A stretch of 64,000 bases of DNA, from assembly GCA_027943335.1 (NCBI GenBank), contig BSBK01002791.1, forward strand, positions 124,001 through 188,000. The letters run 5' to 3'. Under the pieces are notes generated by a model that was not told the origin of the DNA, did no database searches, and saw nothing but the letters and a program-made list of their open reading frames with translations. Below are positions 1 to 8,761 of this stretch, in pieces. This DNA is from Chamaecyparis obtusa (taxonomy: Eukaryota; Streptophyta; Pinopsida; Cupressales; Cupressaceae). Numbering within the stretch: position 1 is the stretch's first letter; the number at the start of each line of letters is the position of its first letter. The translations under genes were made by a program, and so were the position numbers.

Positions 1-143
1 AAACCAGCGAACAAAGGGCACACATCAAAACATCTTAGACTCCTCATCTTCAAAGCACTATGAATAATTACACCCAACACCAGAGTTTGCCCATTCTAAA
101 ATAGACTCCAGACCCAATAGCATATCTTTCTCAAACAGGGTTG

Positions 144-461
144 TCACAACAAATCCACTTGCTCTATGTTCTCTCCTAGCTCCAACCCCCATGCCACCAC
201 CATGGAGATGACATCAACATTCACCCTCCACTTCTTTTTTCTCTCCATAAATTGTTCTTCCAATAGCTCAAGAATGACATTGATAATATTTTCATCTTTG
301 TATTTCACCAAGCCATAAATCCTTTCTTTCTTCACCGGGCCTTTGAAACCTTTTTGCTGCTTATTCGTGTCTACTGAAGCCGTTGCCTCCATTTTTCTAC
401 ACAGAGTTGCCTCCTTACTACTCACTCCTATTTTCAATTCTGTCATCTTGTGTTTTCCCAA
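144..461 (-). pseudogene. small reading frame downstream of LINE RNase H (candidate ORF3)
   Basis: An uninterrupted 105-residue frame begins about 320 bases after the end of the RNase H frame on the same strand. It is lysine-rich at the start and has a C-terminal segment containing WRVNVDVISMVVAWGL. That segment lines up with two frames downstream of the other LINE (RVNSNISSMFLAIAM near 35.27 kb and RVNSDIPAMFIASSI near 37.40 kb), together with an upstream leucine pattern. I know of no named domain matching it. Position and repeated occurrence suggest an accessory LINE protein. The function is unknown and the frame may be decayed at one end. Confidence 0.5.
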
Positions 462-782
462 ATACTTCTGTTACATTGTACCTAATTTATCTCTTCCTAC
501 ACAAACAATCAAGCACCTCACTTTATTTCCACTTTTAATTATCCTGGCATGGCTTCTATTAAACCACAAATCGATTCCTACAATCATAATTAGTTCTTCT
601 TTGGGTAGCGTGGAAAACAATAATTGCCTTCTCTTGCATACATTTTAAGTCTTTTTCGTCAGTTTTAAAGATTAAAAGAATTTTTGAAGCATCACCTTCG
701 TAGCCGCTTCCTCCACTAATGACATCGTCCTTCGTAAATCGACGCCATAAAAAACATTTCAAACACCAATTTTTAATCTCTC

Positions 783-1274
783 TTAATTAAATCTTTCTAT
801 CCTAAGTTCATTCACCTCATTAAAGGGGGTAGCCCAATTTGATAAGACATCTGCTTCCATATTTCCTTCATGTTTTATATGGCTTATTTTAAAACTTTAA
901 AATGTGTTTAACAACTCCCATATTGCTTCAACAATATTCTGTAAATGCCATGTCTCCATGTGTTTTTTAATCAATGCATTAACACTAATCACTAAGTCGC
1001 CTTCCAAGTGCACTCTCTTCACATTAGCATTTCTTCCCAAATGTAAAGCTAGCAGTGCAGCCTTGGCTTCTGCCATATTATTTGTTCCATCTGGTAGCCT
1101 TTGTGCACCAATCGCCAAAGTATTCCCCTTCCAATCTCTCATAATTGCTCCTGCACCCGAGAGCCTTGGGTTACCTTTGACAACCCCATCAAAATTAATT
1201 TTGATCCACTCCTCAGGCTTTTCCCATTTTACAACCTTTTTGCCCGAGTCCTTTTTGAGCTGTCTTGGATACAT
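783..1274 (-). pseudogene. LINE RNase H domain (RVT_3 type)
   Basis: The frame encodes a type I RNase H that would degrade RNA in RNA:DNA hybrids during LINE reverse transcription. Visible catalytic landmarks are INFDG (first Asp), NNMAEAKA (Glu) and LEGD (second Asp). An in-frame TAA near 898 interrupts the domain, after which the same frame continues with HIKHEGNMEADVLSNWA, supplying the last Asp, up to the TAA at 783-785. It follows the zf-RVT module on the same strand. The interruption makes it a pseudogene copy. Confidence 0.85.
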
Positions 1275-1389
1275 GACCTATCAATCTTATCTCTATGCCT
1301 GGCCAATTTTCCTGAATATGTCTATCCATTAAAGTATTAGGAGTTGCTGGAGTAAGTCTTTTGGTTTTCGCACTCATCACCTCTTCAAT

Positions 1390-2052
1390 TCAATTGTTGA
1401 TTCTTAATTTTACCCTTTCAACATTTTCTTTGTGCTCCTGAAAAATCCTCCTATTCCTTTCCTTCCAGATTTCCCATATGATAATTGAAGGGCTAATACT
1501 CCAAACACTTGAAAGCAGAGATCTTTTAAAGAAAATAGGCCACCCTATAAACACCTCCTTAAATGAATTTGGTAGGGATCCAGCCCAACCCAACTTCATT
1601 CTCACCATATCCCAACACTCACCTGCAAACCTACATTGTAACAACATATGATCCACATCTTCTTCAACTTCCCCACAGAAAACACATTTAGCAGGTCCAA
1701 TAAAACCATATTTCTTCCTCATTTTTGTTGTCAAGATTCTACCTCTCACCACCAACCATGCAAAGGATCCTGCTTTCGACAGACAATCCATGCCCCAACA
1801 TAGCTTAGTAGGCCATTCCATTAATTCATCACCTCTATCCAACATCCTATAACCCAATTTCACTGAGTATTTGCCACTCCGGGCTGCACACAAGATGAGT
1901 TTATCCTCCTTATCAGTCCTCATTAAATCCCTTGTTCTAAACAGATTCTTCATTAAGTTTTTCTGCACCTTCGAGAGGCCAAGATCCTCAATATCTCTCC
2001 ATATCCATTGAGTGCCAAATTCTGTGTTCCTAACTTCCATATAATCACACAC
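1390..2052 (-). pseudogene. LINE ORF2 segment with zf-RVT zinc-binding domain
   Basis: This 220-residue open segment belongs to the C-terminal part of LINE ORF2. It contains the plant zf-RVT signature CVFCGEVEEDVDHMLLQC (Cys-x2-Cys...His...Cys), followed by the typical SPSIIIWEIWKERNRR stretch seen at the end of this domain in plant LINEs. The segment before it (SGKYSVKLGYRML, WLVVRGRILTT) is also standard for the family. It sits between the reverse-transcriptase connection region and RNase H in the expected order. Confidence 0.88.
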
Positions 2053-2223
2053 TTTTTCCCCCCATCTCTGAATAAAAAAACTTTTTAGATCATGATAATC
2101 TACTAGATCCTTAATAACATGGTGTCAATCCCAAGAATCATTAAAAAAAGAGGCCTTCCTTCCATTGCCAATTTGCCAAGTTAGATGATTCGTAATGACT
2201 TTCCTGCAATCTATTGAGAAATT

Positions 2224-2445
2224 TCAAATTGCGGACTCTCGGGGAGGATTACTGATTGTTAAGATTCTTTCCCCACTCCCAGAATCCAAATACTTTGCCT
2301 TTACAATTTTTACCCATAGTAAATCAGGGTTATTAAAAATAGTCCAGACTAATTTAGCTCCTAAAGCCATATTCAACACATTCCAATTCCTAATACCTTC
2401 TCCTCCACACACTTTAGCTTTGCAAATCTGATCCCATGCTAGCAA
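2224..2445 (-). pseudogene. LINE ORF2 reverse-transcriptase connection region, downstream part
   Basis: The frame reads LAWDQICKAKVCGGEGIRN, then GAKLVW and LLWVKIVKAKY, the conserved connection region after the reverse-transcriptase fingers/palm in plant LINEs. It is the first piece downstream of the LTR insertion (TSD 2503-2507). Across the removed insertion it continues from the segment ending at 4835. An apparent stop lies between the insertion point and 2445. Confidence 0.8.
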
Positions 2446-2502
2446 AGGAATCTCATCTTCATCCTGTGCTCCATTCTAGAAAAAATTCCTCATCCGCTGC
2501 TC

Positions 2503-2507
2503 AATAT
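2503..2507. repeat. target site duplication AATAT, left copy
   Basis: AATAT directly precedes the LTR beginning TGTTAAGG on the plus strand. The matching copy is at 4830-4834, immediately after the other LTR end. Confidence 0.9.
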
Positions 2508-2696
2508 TGTTAAGGCTTTAGGATCATTGCAAATGTAATAGCACTATTTGATTGTAGGTATTTTCCAAATGCATCGATCTCTTTGTATTTATACATGACA
2601 AGGACAAGAAGAGACATGTCCCTTCATGGGACATGTCTATTCATTAATATAATTTACTAATTAACTATATAATTATTATAAGAATAAATATAGATC

Positions 2697-2761
<65 letters not shown>

Positions 2762-2855
2762 CATATTAATATATATATGTATATGTAATAAATCATTTCT
2801 CATAATAATCATATAGTCAGTTTTATTTATTTGACTTATGCTACATACATCAACA
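2508..2855 (-). repeat. 3' LTR of element 1
   Basis: 348-base LTR with TG/CA ends. It contains the near-palindrome GACATGTCCC...GGGACATGTC and a TATAAATAC-type box on the minus strand, plus an expanded (AT)n tract at about 2699-2758. Confidence 0.92.
2699..2758. repeat. (AT)n microsatellite inside the LTR
   Basis: Pure AT dinucleotide run, longer here than in the partner LTR (4677-4701). It accounts for part of the length difference between the two LTRs. Confidence 0.95.
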
Positions 2856-2867
2856 CTCCCTCTTAGT
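2856..2867 (-). promoter_or_regulatory. polypurine tract of element 1
   Basis: On the minus strand CTAAGAGGGAG immediately precedes the TGTTGATG start of the 3' LTR. Element 2 has the same tract (GCTAAGAGGGAG) at 13165-13176. Confidence 0.85.
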
Positions 2868-2986
2868 TAGGGAGGATAAATCAATCCAATGTCAACACTT
2901 ATGACACCTGATAGTATCAAACCTAAGATGTAAGCAATAGAAGCATCATCCTCGTGATGTAATCAATAGAAACATAGTCTCAAGAT

Positions 2987-3445
2987 GTGGATTGCCTCCA
3001 TTGGCGATTCTATCCACAAGCTCTCGTGTGGATTGCCTCCATCGTCGATTCTATCCACAAGATCTCGTGTGGATTGCCTCCATCGGTGATTCTATCCACA
3101 AGCTCTTAGGTGGATTGCCTCCATCGGCGATTCTATCCACAAGCTCTCAAGTGGATTGCCTCCATTGGCGATTCTATCCACAAGCTCTCGTATGGATTGC
3201 CTCCATCAACGATTTATCCACAAGCTCTCGTGTGGATTGCCTCCATCAACGATTCTATCCACAAGCTCTTAGGTGGATTGCCTCCATCGGCGATTCTATC
3301 CACAAGCTCTTAGCTTTAGTGTGGATTGCCTTTATCGACGATTCTATCCACAAGTTCCCGGGTGGATTGCCTCAATCGACAATTCTATCCACAAGCTTCT
3401 CAAACTTTAATGTGGATTGCCTCAATCGGTGATTCTATCCACAAT
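2987..3445. repeat. 41 bp tandem array of hairpin-forming units in element 1
   Basis: About eleven copies of a 41 bp unit start at 2987, 3028, 3069, 3110, 3151 and so on. Each begins GTGGATTGCCTCCATC and ends ATCCACAAG. The unit's ends GTGGAT and ATCCAC are inverse complements, so each unit can fold on itself. Two units carry short insertions (near 3312 and 3400). The array lies a short way upstream of the PPT in the element's own orientation. Confidence 0.93.
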
Positions 3446-3639
3446 TTCTATCTATTATGATCTGTTTCAGCCATCACAAGATGTCTATCACAATAGAAGG
3501 TCAAGTTATTGTAAGATCGTCACCTTCCAATAACTTTTACAAATACAAGTGATAATCATTTGGAAGTCGTCACTTCCTCATGATTTACACAAGGCCTAAA
3601 AAAACATTCATGATTCATTAGTATAATAATCAATTATAT

Positions 3640-4072
3640 CAAGTTTACCTTAGAAGTGTTTCACCTTCAATAGTGAACTCCCTCTCAATCAATTTGATCA
3701 AGATTGTCACAAGTTGACTGAACCATCTGCTCCCTCTAAAGCTCAAGTTCTTGTATCAACCTCTTGTCTTCTTTTGAAATGTCAGACTCCCTCTGCATCT
3801 AGTCTCAATCATCAATTCATTTGCAAACATTAAGTTCTTTCTCCCTTGAATGCAATTTTCTTGTGCTTCCATCCTGAAGGTATGTCAGAGAGAGATTACA
3901 AATAGCTCACTAAACTATCCTGACCGAAAATACCAATGATAGAAGCGTATAAGATTTTACTAACCAATATTATAACATGAATTACAAACTTAAAAAAATT
4001 ATGTTCATTAACAAAACATGGAATACTTATCTTTTATAAATTTCAAGTATTTCATTCTGTAAGGTGAGCCCA
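3640..4072 (-). other. non-coding block conserved between elements 1 and 2
   Basis: Read on the minus strand, this block runs from GGGCTCACCTTAC through GATAAGTATTCCATG, AGTTTGTAATTCAT, GATAGTTTAG and TTGATTGAGAGGGAGTTCAC. All of these words recur in the same order at 11470-11845 in element 2. It contains no long reading frame. Shared order over about 400 bases shows common descent of the two elements. Confidence 0.88.
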
Positions 4073-4472
4073 TATAGAAAATATCATGCAAAATCACAGC
4101 ATGATGTCATTGTTCTCGAACATTACCAGAATTCTTCACGACCTATATTGAATATCCAAAGGTTCTATACACTATGACAACCTTAAATTTGATTGGATCT
4201 CCCTTCAAGCGGTTTAGGCTTTTAAAGAAGGAACCTCACTCTTTTACAAATTTTGCATAGACCCGTACACAGTCGGTCATAACTTTTGAACCTGACATTT
4301 TCTCTCCAATCGCTCCGGTTGGACTTTTCTAAATTTGTTTATCACCAACATATCCAAAATTAAGCAAAATCCAATGGTTCATTTGTGAGATATGGTCCTC
4401 GTACTGAGACTGTATTTTCTGAGACAGTCACACATTCACCATCAACAAACTACTCTCTTACATTTGCAACTT

Positions 4473-4485
4473 GGCTTTGATACCA
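4473..4485 (-). promoter_or_regulatory. primer-binding site (initiator-Met tRNA type) of element 1
   Basis: On the minus strand TGGTATCAAAGCC directly follows the LTR end. It resembles the common plant PBS TGGTATCAGAGC with one difference, and it fixes the element's orientation. Confidence 0.88.
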
Positions 4486-4829
4486 TGTTAAGGCTTTAGG
4501 ATCATTGCAAATGTAATAGCACTATCTGATTGTATGTATTTTCCAAATGCATCGATCTCTTTGTATTTATACATGACAAGGACAAGAAGAGACATGTCCC
4601 TTCATGGGACATGTCTATTCATTAATCTAATTTATTAATTAACTATATAATTATTATAAGAATAAATATAGATCAACTATATATATATATATATATATAT
4701 ATGCATATTAATATATAAAATAATATCAATTATTATATATATTATTATATATGTATATGTAATAAATCATTTTTCATAATAATCATGTAGTCAGTTTTAT
4801 TTATTTGACTGATGCTACATACATCAACA
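4486..4829 (-). repeat. 5' LTR of element 1
   Basis: 344-base LTR, TG/CA ends, followed on the minus strand by the PBS. It carries a short AT tract and an extra ATATAATAATT-type stretch that the partner LTR lacks. Confidence 0.92.
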
Positions 4830-4834
4830 AATAT
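4830..4834. repeat. target site duplication AATAT, right copy
   Basis: Identical to 2503-2507. It marks the other side of element 1's insertion into the LINE. Confidence 0.9.
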
Positions 4835-5112
4835 ACTTTAAGATTTTTTTTGGAATCTTAAGGCAACTCATAGAATAAATGGGAATAGTTGAAATCACAG
4901 TATTGAGAAGAAGAATTCTCCCTGCAAAAGACAACCATCTAATCTTCCACCCTTCCAATTTTTTCACACAATTATCAGATAGGTCCTTCCAAAGGCTAGT
5001 CCTACATGCCCCTTCAAACAATGGGGTACCCAAAAACTTACCAGGTAACTTAACAACCCTCATTCCTAGAATTCTACAAATATCCATCTGGATTTGCTTC
5101 TTTGTGTTGAAG
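4835..5112 (-). pseudogene. LINE ORF2 reverse-transcriptase thumb/connection, upstream part
   Basis: The minus-strand frame reads ICRILGMRVVKLPGKFLGTP, LEGWKIRWLSFAGRILLLNT and IPIYSMSCLKIPKK. These are conserved blocks just after the reverse-transcriptase palm of plant LINEs. It connects by a frameshift near 5110 to the reverse-transcriptase frame at 5110-6025. At 4835 it is cut by the LTR insertion. Confidence 0.88.
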
Positions 5113-6025
5113 AAATATACTTCAGATTATGCCAATTAATCCGCTGTCCTGAAGCCAAGCTATACTTATCAACGGTAGCTCTGATCACTCTTGCTTCCCT
5201 TAGTGTTGCCTCACCTATCAGGCAAGTGTCATCTACAAATTGGAGATGAGAAAGGGGATCAATTCCTTCAACCACCCGAATGCCTTTCCATTGCCCTTCC
5301 ATTCTTTTTCTTGTTACGAGTCTTCCCATTACCTCAGCCAAAATAATAAATAAGAAGGGGGATATGGGATCGCCTTGTCTAAGGCCTCTATTGGAGTCAA
5401 AATAACCCCGAGGACTCCCATTTACTAATACTGAAAACCTCGGAGTAGAAATACATTTCTCAATCCATTTAATCCACTCTTCTGCAAATCCAAATTTTCT
5501 AAGCACTTGCACCAGAAAACCCCTATTAACATTGTCATAGGCCTTTCTTATATCCAATTTAATCATCAATTTCTCCAATCTTGCTGTTCTCACTGAATGG
5601 ATTGCTTCATGTGCGACAATCACACCTTCATAAATTGATCTATTGGGAGCAAAACCACTTTGCTCTCTTGAAATAACAACCCCTAGTACATTTTTTAATC
5701 TATTAGCTATGACTTTAGCTATTACTTTATAAATAGTATTACAAAGGGATATTGGTCTGAATTCATCAAAAGAATTTCTCTCCGCCTTCTTGGGAATAAG
5801 TGCTAAAAAGGTTTTGTTGAGATCTTTTAACACAAAACCACCTTTCCTTGATTCCTCAACCACCTCCCAAATATCTAATCCCAAAATGTCCCAAGATTTT
5901 TGGAAAAAAATTGTCGAGAAGCCATCTGACCCTGAAGCCTTGTCTGCACCCAACCCAAACAATGCCTTCTTGACTTCCTCTAAAGAAACTTGTTTTGTTA
6001 AAGCTTCATTTTGCTCTTGTGACAC
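5110..6025 (-). pseudogene. LINE reverse transcriptase (RVT_1)
   Basis: About 300 residues cover the fingers and palm of a LINE reverse transcriptase. In order: FRPISLCNTIYKVIAKVIAN, GFAPNRSIYEGVIVAHEAIH, LDIRKAYDNV (first catalytic Asp), NGSPRGYFDSNRGLRQGDP and LQFVDDTCLIG (catalytic Asp pair). The palm motif is FVDD where most plant LINEs have FADD; the plus-strand LINE in this window has the same FVDD. The upstream junction at about 6026 is an in-frame TAG, and the downstream end passes into another frame near 5110, so the copy cannot make a full protein. Confidence 0.93.
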
Positions 6026-6028
6026 ACA

Positions 6029-6565
6029 CTACGCGATAACTTCTAGACAACTTTCATCAACATTCATAGTTACAGGATTCTCATTAAAGATATCATTGAA
6101 GAATCTAACAGCTTCCCTATTAATATCTTCCACCTTATTTAAGACAACTCCATTTCCATCCTTAATAGAAAGAATTTTATTCTGAGATCTTCTTACCTTG
6201 ACCGAATTATGAAAGAACTTTGTATTTCTATCCCCTTCCTTCAACCATGATTCCCTTGACTTTTGCTTCCAATAAATCTCCTCCCTTGCCAAAACTTCAC
6301 CATACTGTTTTGATAGTTCCTTTTCTAACATAAAATCTTCTTCATCCATTCCATTTGCAATAATTTTCTGATTAAGCTCTGCTAGACTATTTTCCAATCT
6401 AAATTTTTCTGCAAAGATATTTTGGAACACCTCTCTATTCCATATTGTAAGATTAGCCTTTAAAAATTGCAATTTCTTAAAGAAAATAAAGGCTTTGTTA
6501 CCTTTTCTACACGGTGTATTTGACCACCATTGCTCAAACAGCTTCAAAAACCTATCATCTCTCAA
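6029..6565 (-). pseudogene. LINE ORF2 linker between endonuclease and reverse transcriptase
   Basis: The frame starts LRDDRFLKLFEQWWSN, runs through an alpha-helical stretch, and includes YWKQKSRESWLKEGDRNTKF, the block found in plant LINEs between endonuclease and reverse transcriptase. The preceding stop at about 6566 is TGA where the family has Trp. Confidence 0.88.
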
Positions 6566-7288
6566 TCACATTTCCTCAAATTTGAATGGAGCTTGGTCTG
6601 GAGTTGAGTCCTCTTGAATGCTTACCGCCACGAGAAAGTGATCAAAACCCGTTATTGGTAATATCTCAGCAACACTTGTCCAGTTCTTTTGCCCCCAATC
6701 ACCTGCCAACAAGAACCTATCTAATTTTTCCGCAATGTTAAGAAAACCACTCCTATTAGTCCATGTAAAATCGCCATTCCTTAGATCAACATCCATCAAG
6801 CCATTTCCTAGAATGAAATCCGCAAAATCTCTCGGACTTTGTCTTGCCCAACCTCGTCCACCTTTCTTTTCAGCTGGGCTTAGGATAGCATTGAAATCCC
6901 CTCCCACAAGGAAGATACAGTCCATGTTGTTTCTAAAGATCATGGATAGCTCCTGCCACAACTCACGTTTCAATATTGTGCTATTAGGACCATAAACATT
7001 AATACCATAAACCTTATCCCACAATTGTTTTGACTTCACCTCCGCCCATTGCCATTTATTACTACGATTGATCACACTAATATCCACTGCAACATCATTT
7101 CATATTATTCCTAAACCTCTTGAAGCTCCATTAGCATCCACAAAGACACAATTCCACCTTCTAAAAACCTTTTTGAAGACCTCTACATCACTACCATTTA
7201 GCTTAGTTTCCTGAAGAAAGACAACATCCGGTCTCACTTGATCAAGACATCTCTTTATCATGCAAGATTTGTCAGGGGCATTGCAGCC
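6566..7288 (-). pseudogene. LINE apurinic/apyrimidinic-type endonuclease, 5' truncated
   Basis: The domain nicks target DNA to prime reverse transcription. Visible landmarks are VVFLQETKL (catalytic Glu), INVYGPN, FLVGGDFNAIL (Asp and Asn), LRNGDFTWTN and the C-terminal FDHFLVAVS, where the family usually has SDH. The N-terminal WNVRG block is absent because the element is truncated at about 7288. One in-frame TGA at about 7097-7099 stands at an expected Trp (GLGII then stop). Confidence 0.92.
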
Positions 7289-7290
7289 AG

Positions 7291-7560
7291 AGAGGTGATT
7301 TAGTAGCTCAGTTGGAGGTGGCAAAGGAAGAGAGGTCAGCTCTAGAGCAACATTTGGCAGAGGAAAAAGCCACGAGGGACATGCTAGAGACTCGCCTGGC
7401 CAGTTCTATGGAGACTGTGGATGTGAAAGAAAAGAAAGTATTGGAGGCCGCTTTTATGGTGAAGACTGCATTGGAGCGTAAGATGGTAGCGGAACAGGAC
7501 TTGAAGTTGAGGACAACACAGGTGTATGAGCTGTGAGCTCGCTTGACTTCGTTTACATCA
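7291..7560 (+). pseudogene. coiled-coil reading-frame fragment of unknown element
   Basis: Starting right at the LINE truncation point, the plus-strand frame is rich in Glu, Lys, Ala and Leu in a heptad-like pattern (LVAQLEVAKEERSALEQHLA, then ARLTSF) and stops near 7554. It lies just upstream of a purine-rich tract and a possible LTR start at 7702-7705. The 3' coding end of a Ty3/Gypsy-type element, cut by the LINE, is therefore a reasonable guess. No catalytic domain is visible. Confidence 0.45.
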
Positions 7561-7688
7561 CCACAGGTGCCATCTTCTTGAGGGATGCTTCCTCAGCCCC
7601 CTTCTTCTCAGTCTTGATATTTTTTTTGTAGAGCAAATATTGTAAACATTGTCCCCATTTTGTTGTGCGTCATCCAGAGATGACTTTC

Positions 7689-7998
7689 TTTTTTGGGGGG
7701 ATGATGTTGGTAAAAGTGTTGTTATCATTTAGTTAGTCGGTCGAAGGGTAGGTAGTTGGGGTAACATCGTGACAGTTGTAGTCACACTCCTTCAGTCTTG
7801 TTATATGTCATGTACTTTCCTTCGAGGAGGATCATTAGTATTATTGTCATCATTGTGGTTGTGTCGCATTGAATACTTACTGGATATGTTGTAAACAATT
7901 AATGAACTAATGGAAGCATTGTGTTCTCTGGCAATTTTATTCTCATTAACTTTACCACTCATGTATGCAATAAACTAGTTTACCCTCGGGGGCAAACA
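7689..7998 (+). repeat. possible polypurine tract and LTR of a decayed Ty3/Gypsy-like element
   Basis: TTTTTTGGGGGGA at 7689-7701 is followed by TGATGTTGGTAAAAG, resembling PPT then LTR start. CGGGGGCAAACA near 7998 could be the LTR end. No partner LTR is found in the window, so this is a weak call based on layout alone. Confidence 0.3.
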
Positions 7999-8038
7999 TT
8001 TTCCAGATGGAGGCTCCTGGATGCCCTATGCATGCTCA

Positions 8039-8129
8039 CAGGAAGTGCATCCAGGGCACCTAGATGCTCTCTGGATGCGTTGTTGTAATGCATCCAGAGA
8101 GCATTCGGGTGCCCTAGATGTGCTTCCTG
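8039..8129. repeat. long inverted repeat (hairpin), 43 bp arms
   Basis: The left arm starts CAGGAAGTGCATCCAGGGCA and the right arm ends TGTGCTTCCTG, with a loop of about 5 bases. By hand comparison the arms differ at about seven positions, all transitions. A third, partial copy of the arm sequence follows to about 8183, including GCATCCGGGTGCC. Confidence 0.8.
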
Positions 8130-8183
8130 TAACACATCCAGAGAGCATCCGGGTGCCTTGGATGCGCTTCTTGTGAGCATCCA

Positions 8184-8435
8184 CAGGGCATTCGGATCCG
8201 AATCAGCTTCCGGACGAGTTTGCTTCCGCCTCTAGGCCTAGGAGCTGCGAATCGGTAACTAAGAATTTAATTAATCCCCTTATCTTGCAATTGCAGCAAG
8301 TTTTGTGCTTGCTATCAGCATTTAAATCATGATTGGGACCTTTTCCTCGAGTTTTTAGCTCAGCGTTTGGGCCTTTTATCTGAATTAGGGCACGGGCGCT
8401 TCAATTTGGGGCCTCATGAGGCTACATGCTACGTG
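8184..8435. other. unassigned DNA left of element 2
   Basis: Moderately GC-rich DNA with words such as GGGCC and GGGGCC. Its continuation after element 2 begins at 13486. I see no gene here. Confidence 0.5.
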
Positions 8436-8440
8436 TTTAA
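8436..8440. repeat. target site duplication TTTAA, left copy
   Basis: TTTAA precedes the LTR start at 8441 and is repeated at 13481-13485. Confidence 0.9.
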
Positions 8441-8748
8441 TGTTGAAATATAGCATCGAATTGATTGATATAATTATATTAATCTAATAGTCAATTATAT
8501 ATATATATATATATATTAAGAGCATTTGATATTTGTATATGTTACAATATAGTTAATATTACCAATCGGTTATGAAGGGTCATGACCCTCCGTAGCATAA
8601 GCCACGTATGGTCATGGTTCTTCAAGACATGACTATTCAAAGGATATAAATGCATATTGATGGCTGGTGAAAAGATCAATCACAATGGTAATCTATTTCA
8701 CACAGCACTTATATATATTCTCTATAGGACAATCTTGATTTCACAACA
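8441..8748 (+). repeat. 5' LTR of element 2
   Basis: TG/CA ends. It contains an (AT)n tract at about 8497-8516, the palindrome GGGTCATGACCC near 8577-8590, and a TATAAATGC box at about 8646, which is the likely core promoter. Confidence 0.93.
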
Positions 8749-8761
8749 TGGTATTAGAGCC
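8749..8761 (+). promoter_or_regulatory. primer-binding site of element 2
   Basis: TGGTATTAGAGCC directly abuts the LTR, matching the initiator-Met tRNA 3' end type with one change. Confidence 0.9.

Larger units (their letters stand above)
2508..4829 (-). mobile_element. non-autonomous LTR retrotransposon (element 1), inserted in the LINE
   Basis: Two direct repeats of 348 and 344 bases flank about 1.6 kb of non-coding DNA and have the canonical TG...CA ends. On the minus strand the 5' LTR (4486-4829) is followed at once by a primer-binding site like the initiator-Met tRNA 3' end, and the 3' LTR is preceded by a purine tract ending AAGAGGGAG. A 5 bp duplication AATAT flanks the whole. No gag or pol frame is present, so it must have been mobilised by another element. 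By hand count the LTRs differ by about seven substitutions plus length change in the AT tract. The internal region shares a block with element 2 (8441-13480). Confidence 0.92.
1..7288 (-). mobile_element. 5'-truncated plant LINE (non-LTR retrotransposon), interrupted by an LTR element
   Basis: Reading the minus strand from 7288 leftwards, the order is apurinic endonuclease (beginning inside the domain at GCNAPDK), linker, reverse transcriptase, zf-RVT zinc domain, RNase H, then an extra small frame. This is the layout of plant L1-type LINEs whose ORF2 ends in RNase H. ORF1 and the first endonuclease residues are missing, consistent with the usual 5' truncation of LINE insertions. The body is split by an LTR element at 2508-4829; removing that element and one AATAT copy rejoins the reverse-transcriptase connection region. 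Several stops fall at expected tryptophans, and there is a frameshift near 5110. No poly(A) end is seen, so the 3' end lies left of the window. Confidence 0.9.

Noticed and set aside
343..1340. Several plus-strand frames opposite the minus-strand LINE
   Set aside because: Shadows of LINE coding on the other strand.
2987..3445. Regular repeats with short spacing, CRISPR-like at first glance
   Set aside because: Units are contiguous 41 bp tandem copies without unique spacers, inside a plant LTR element.
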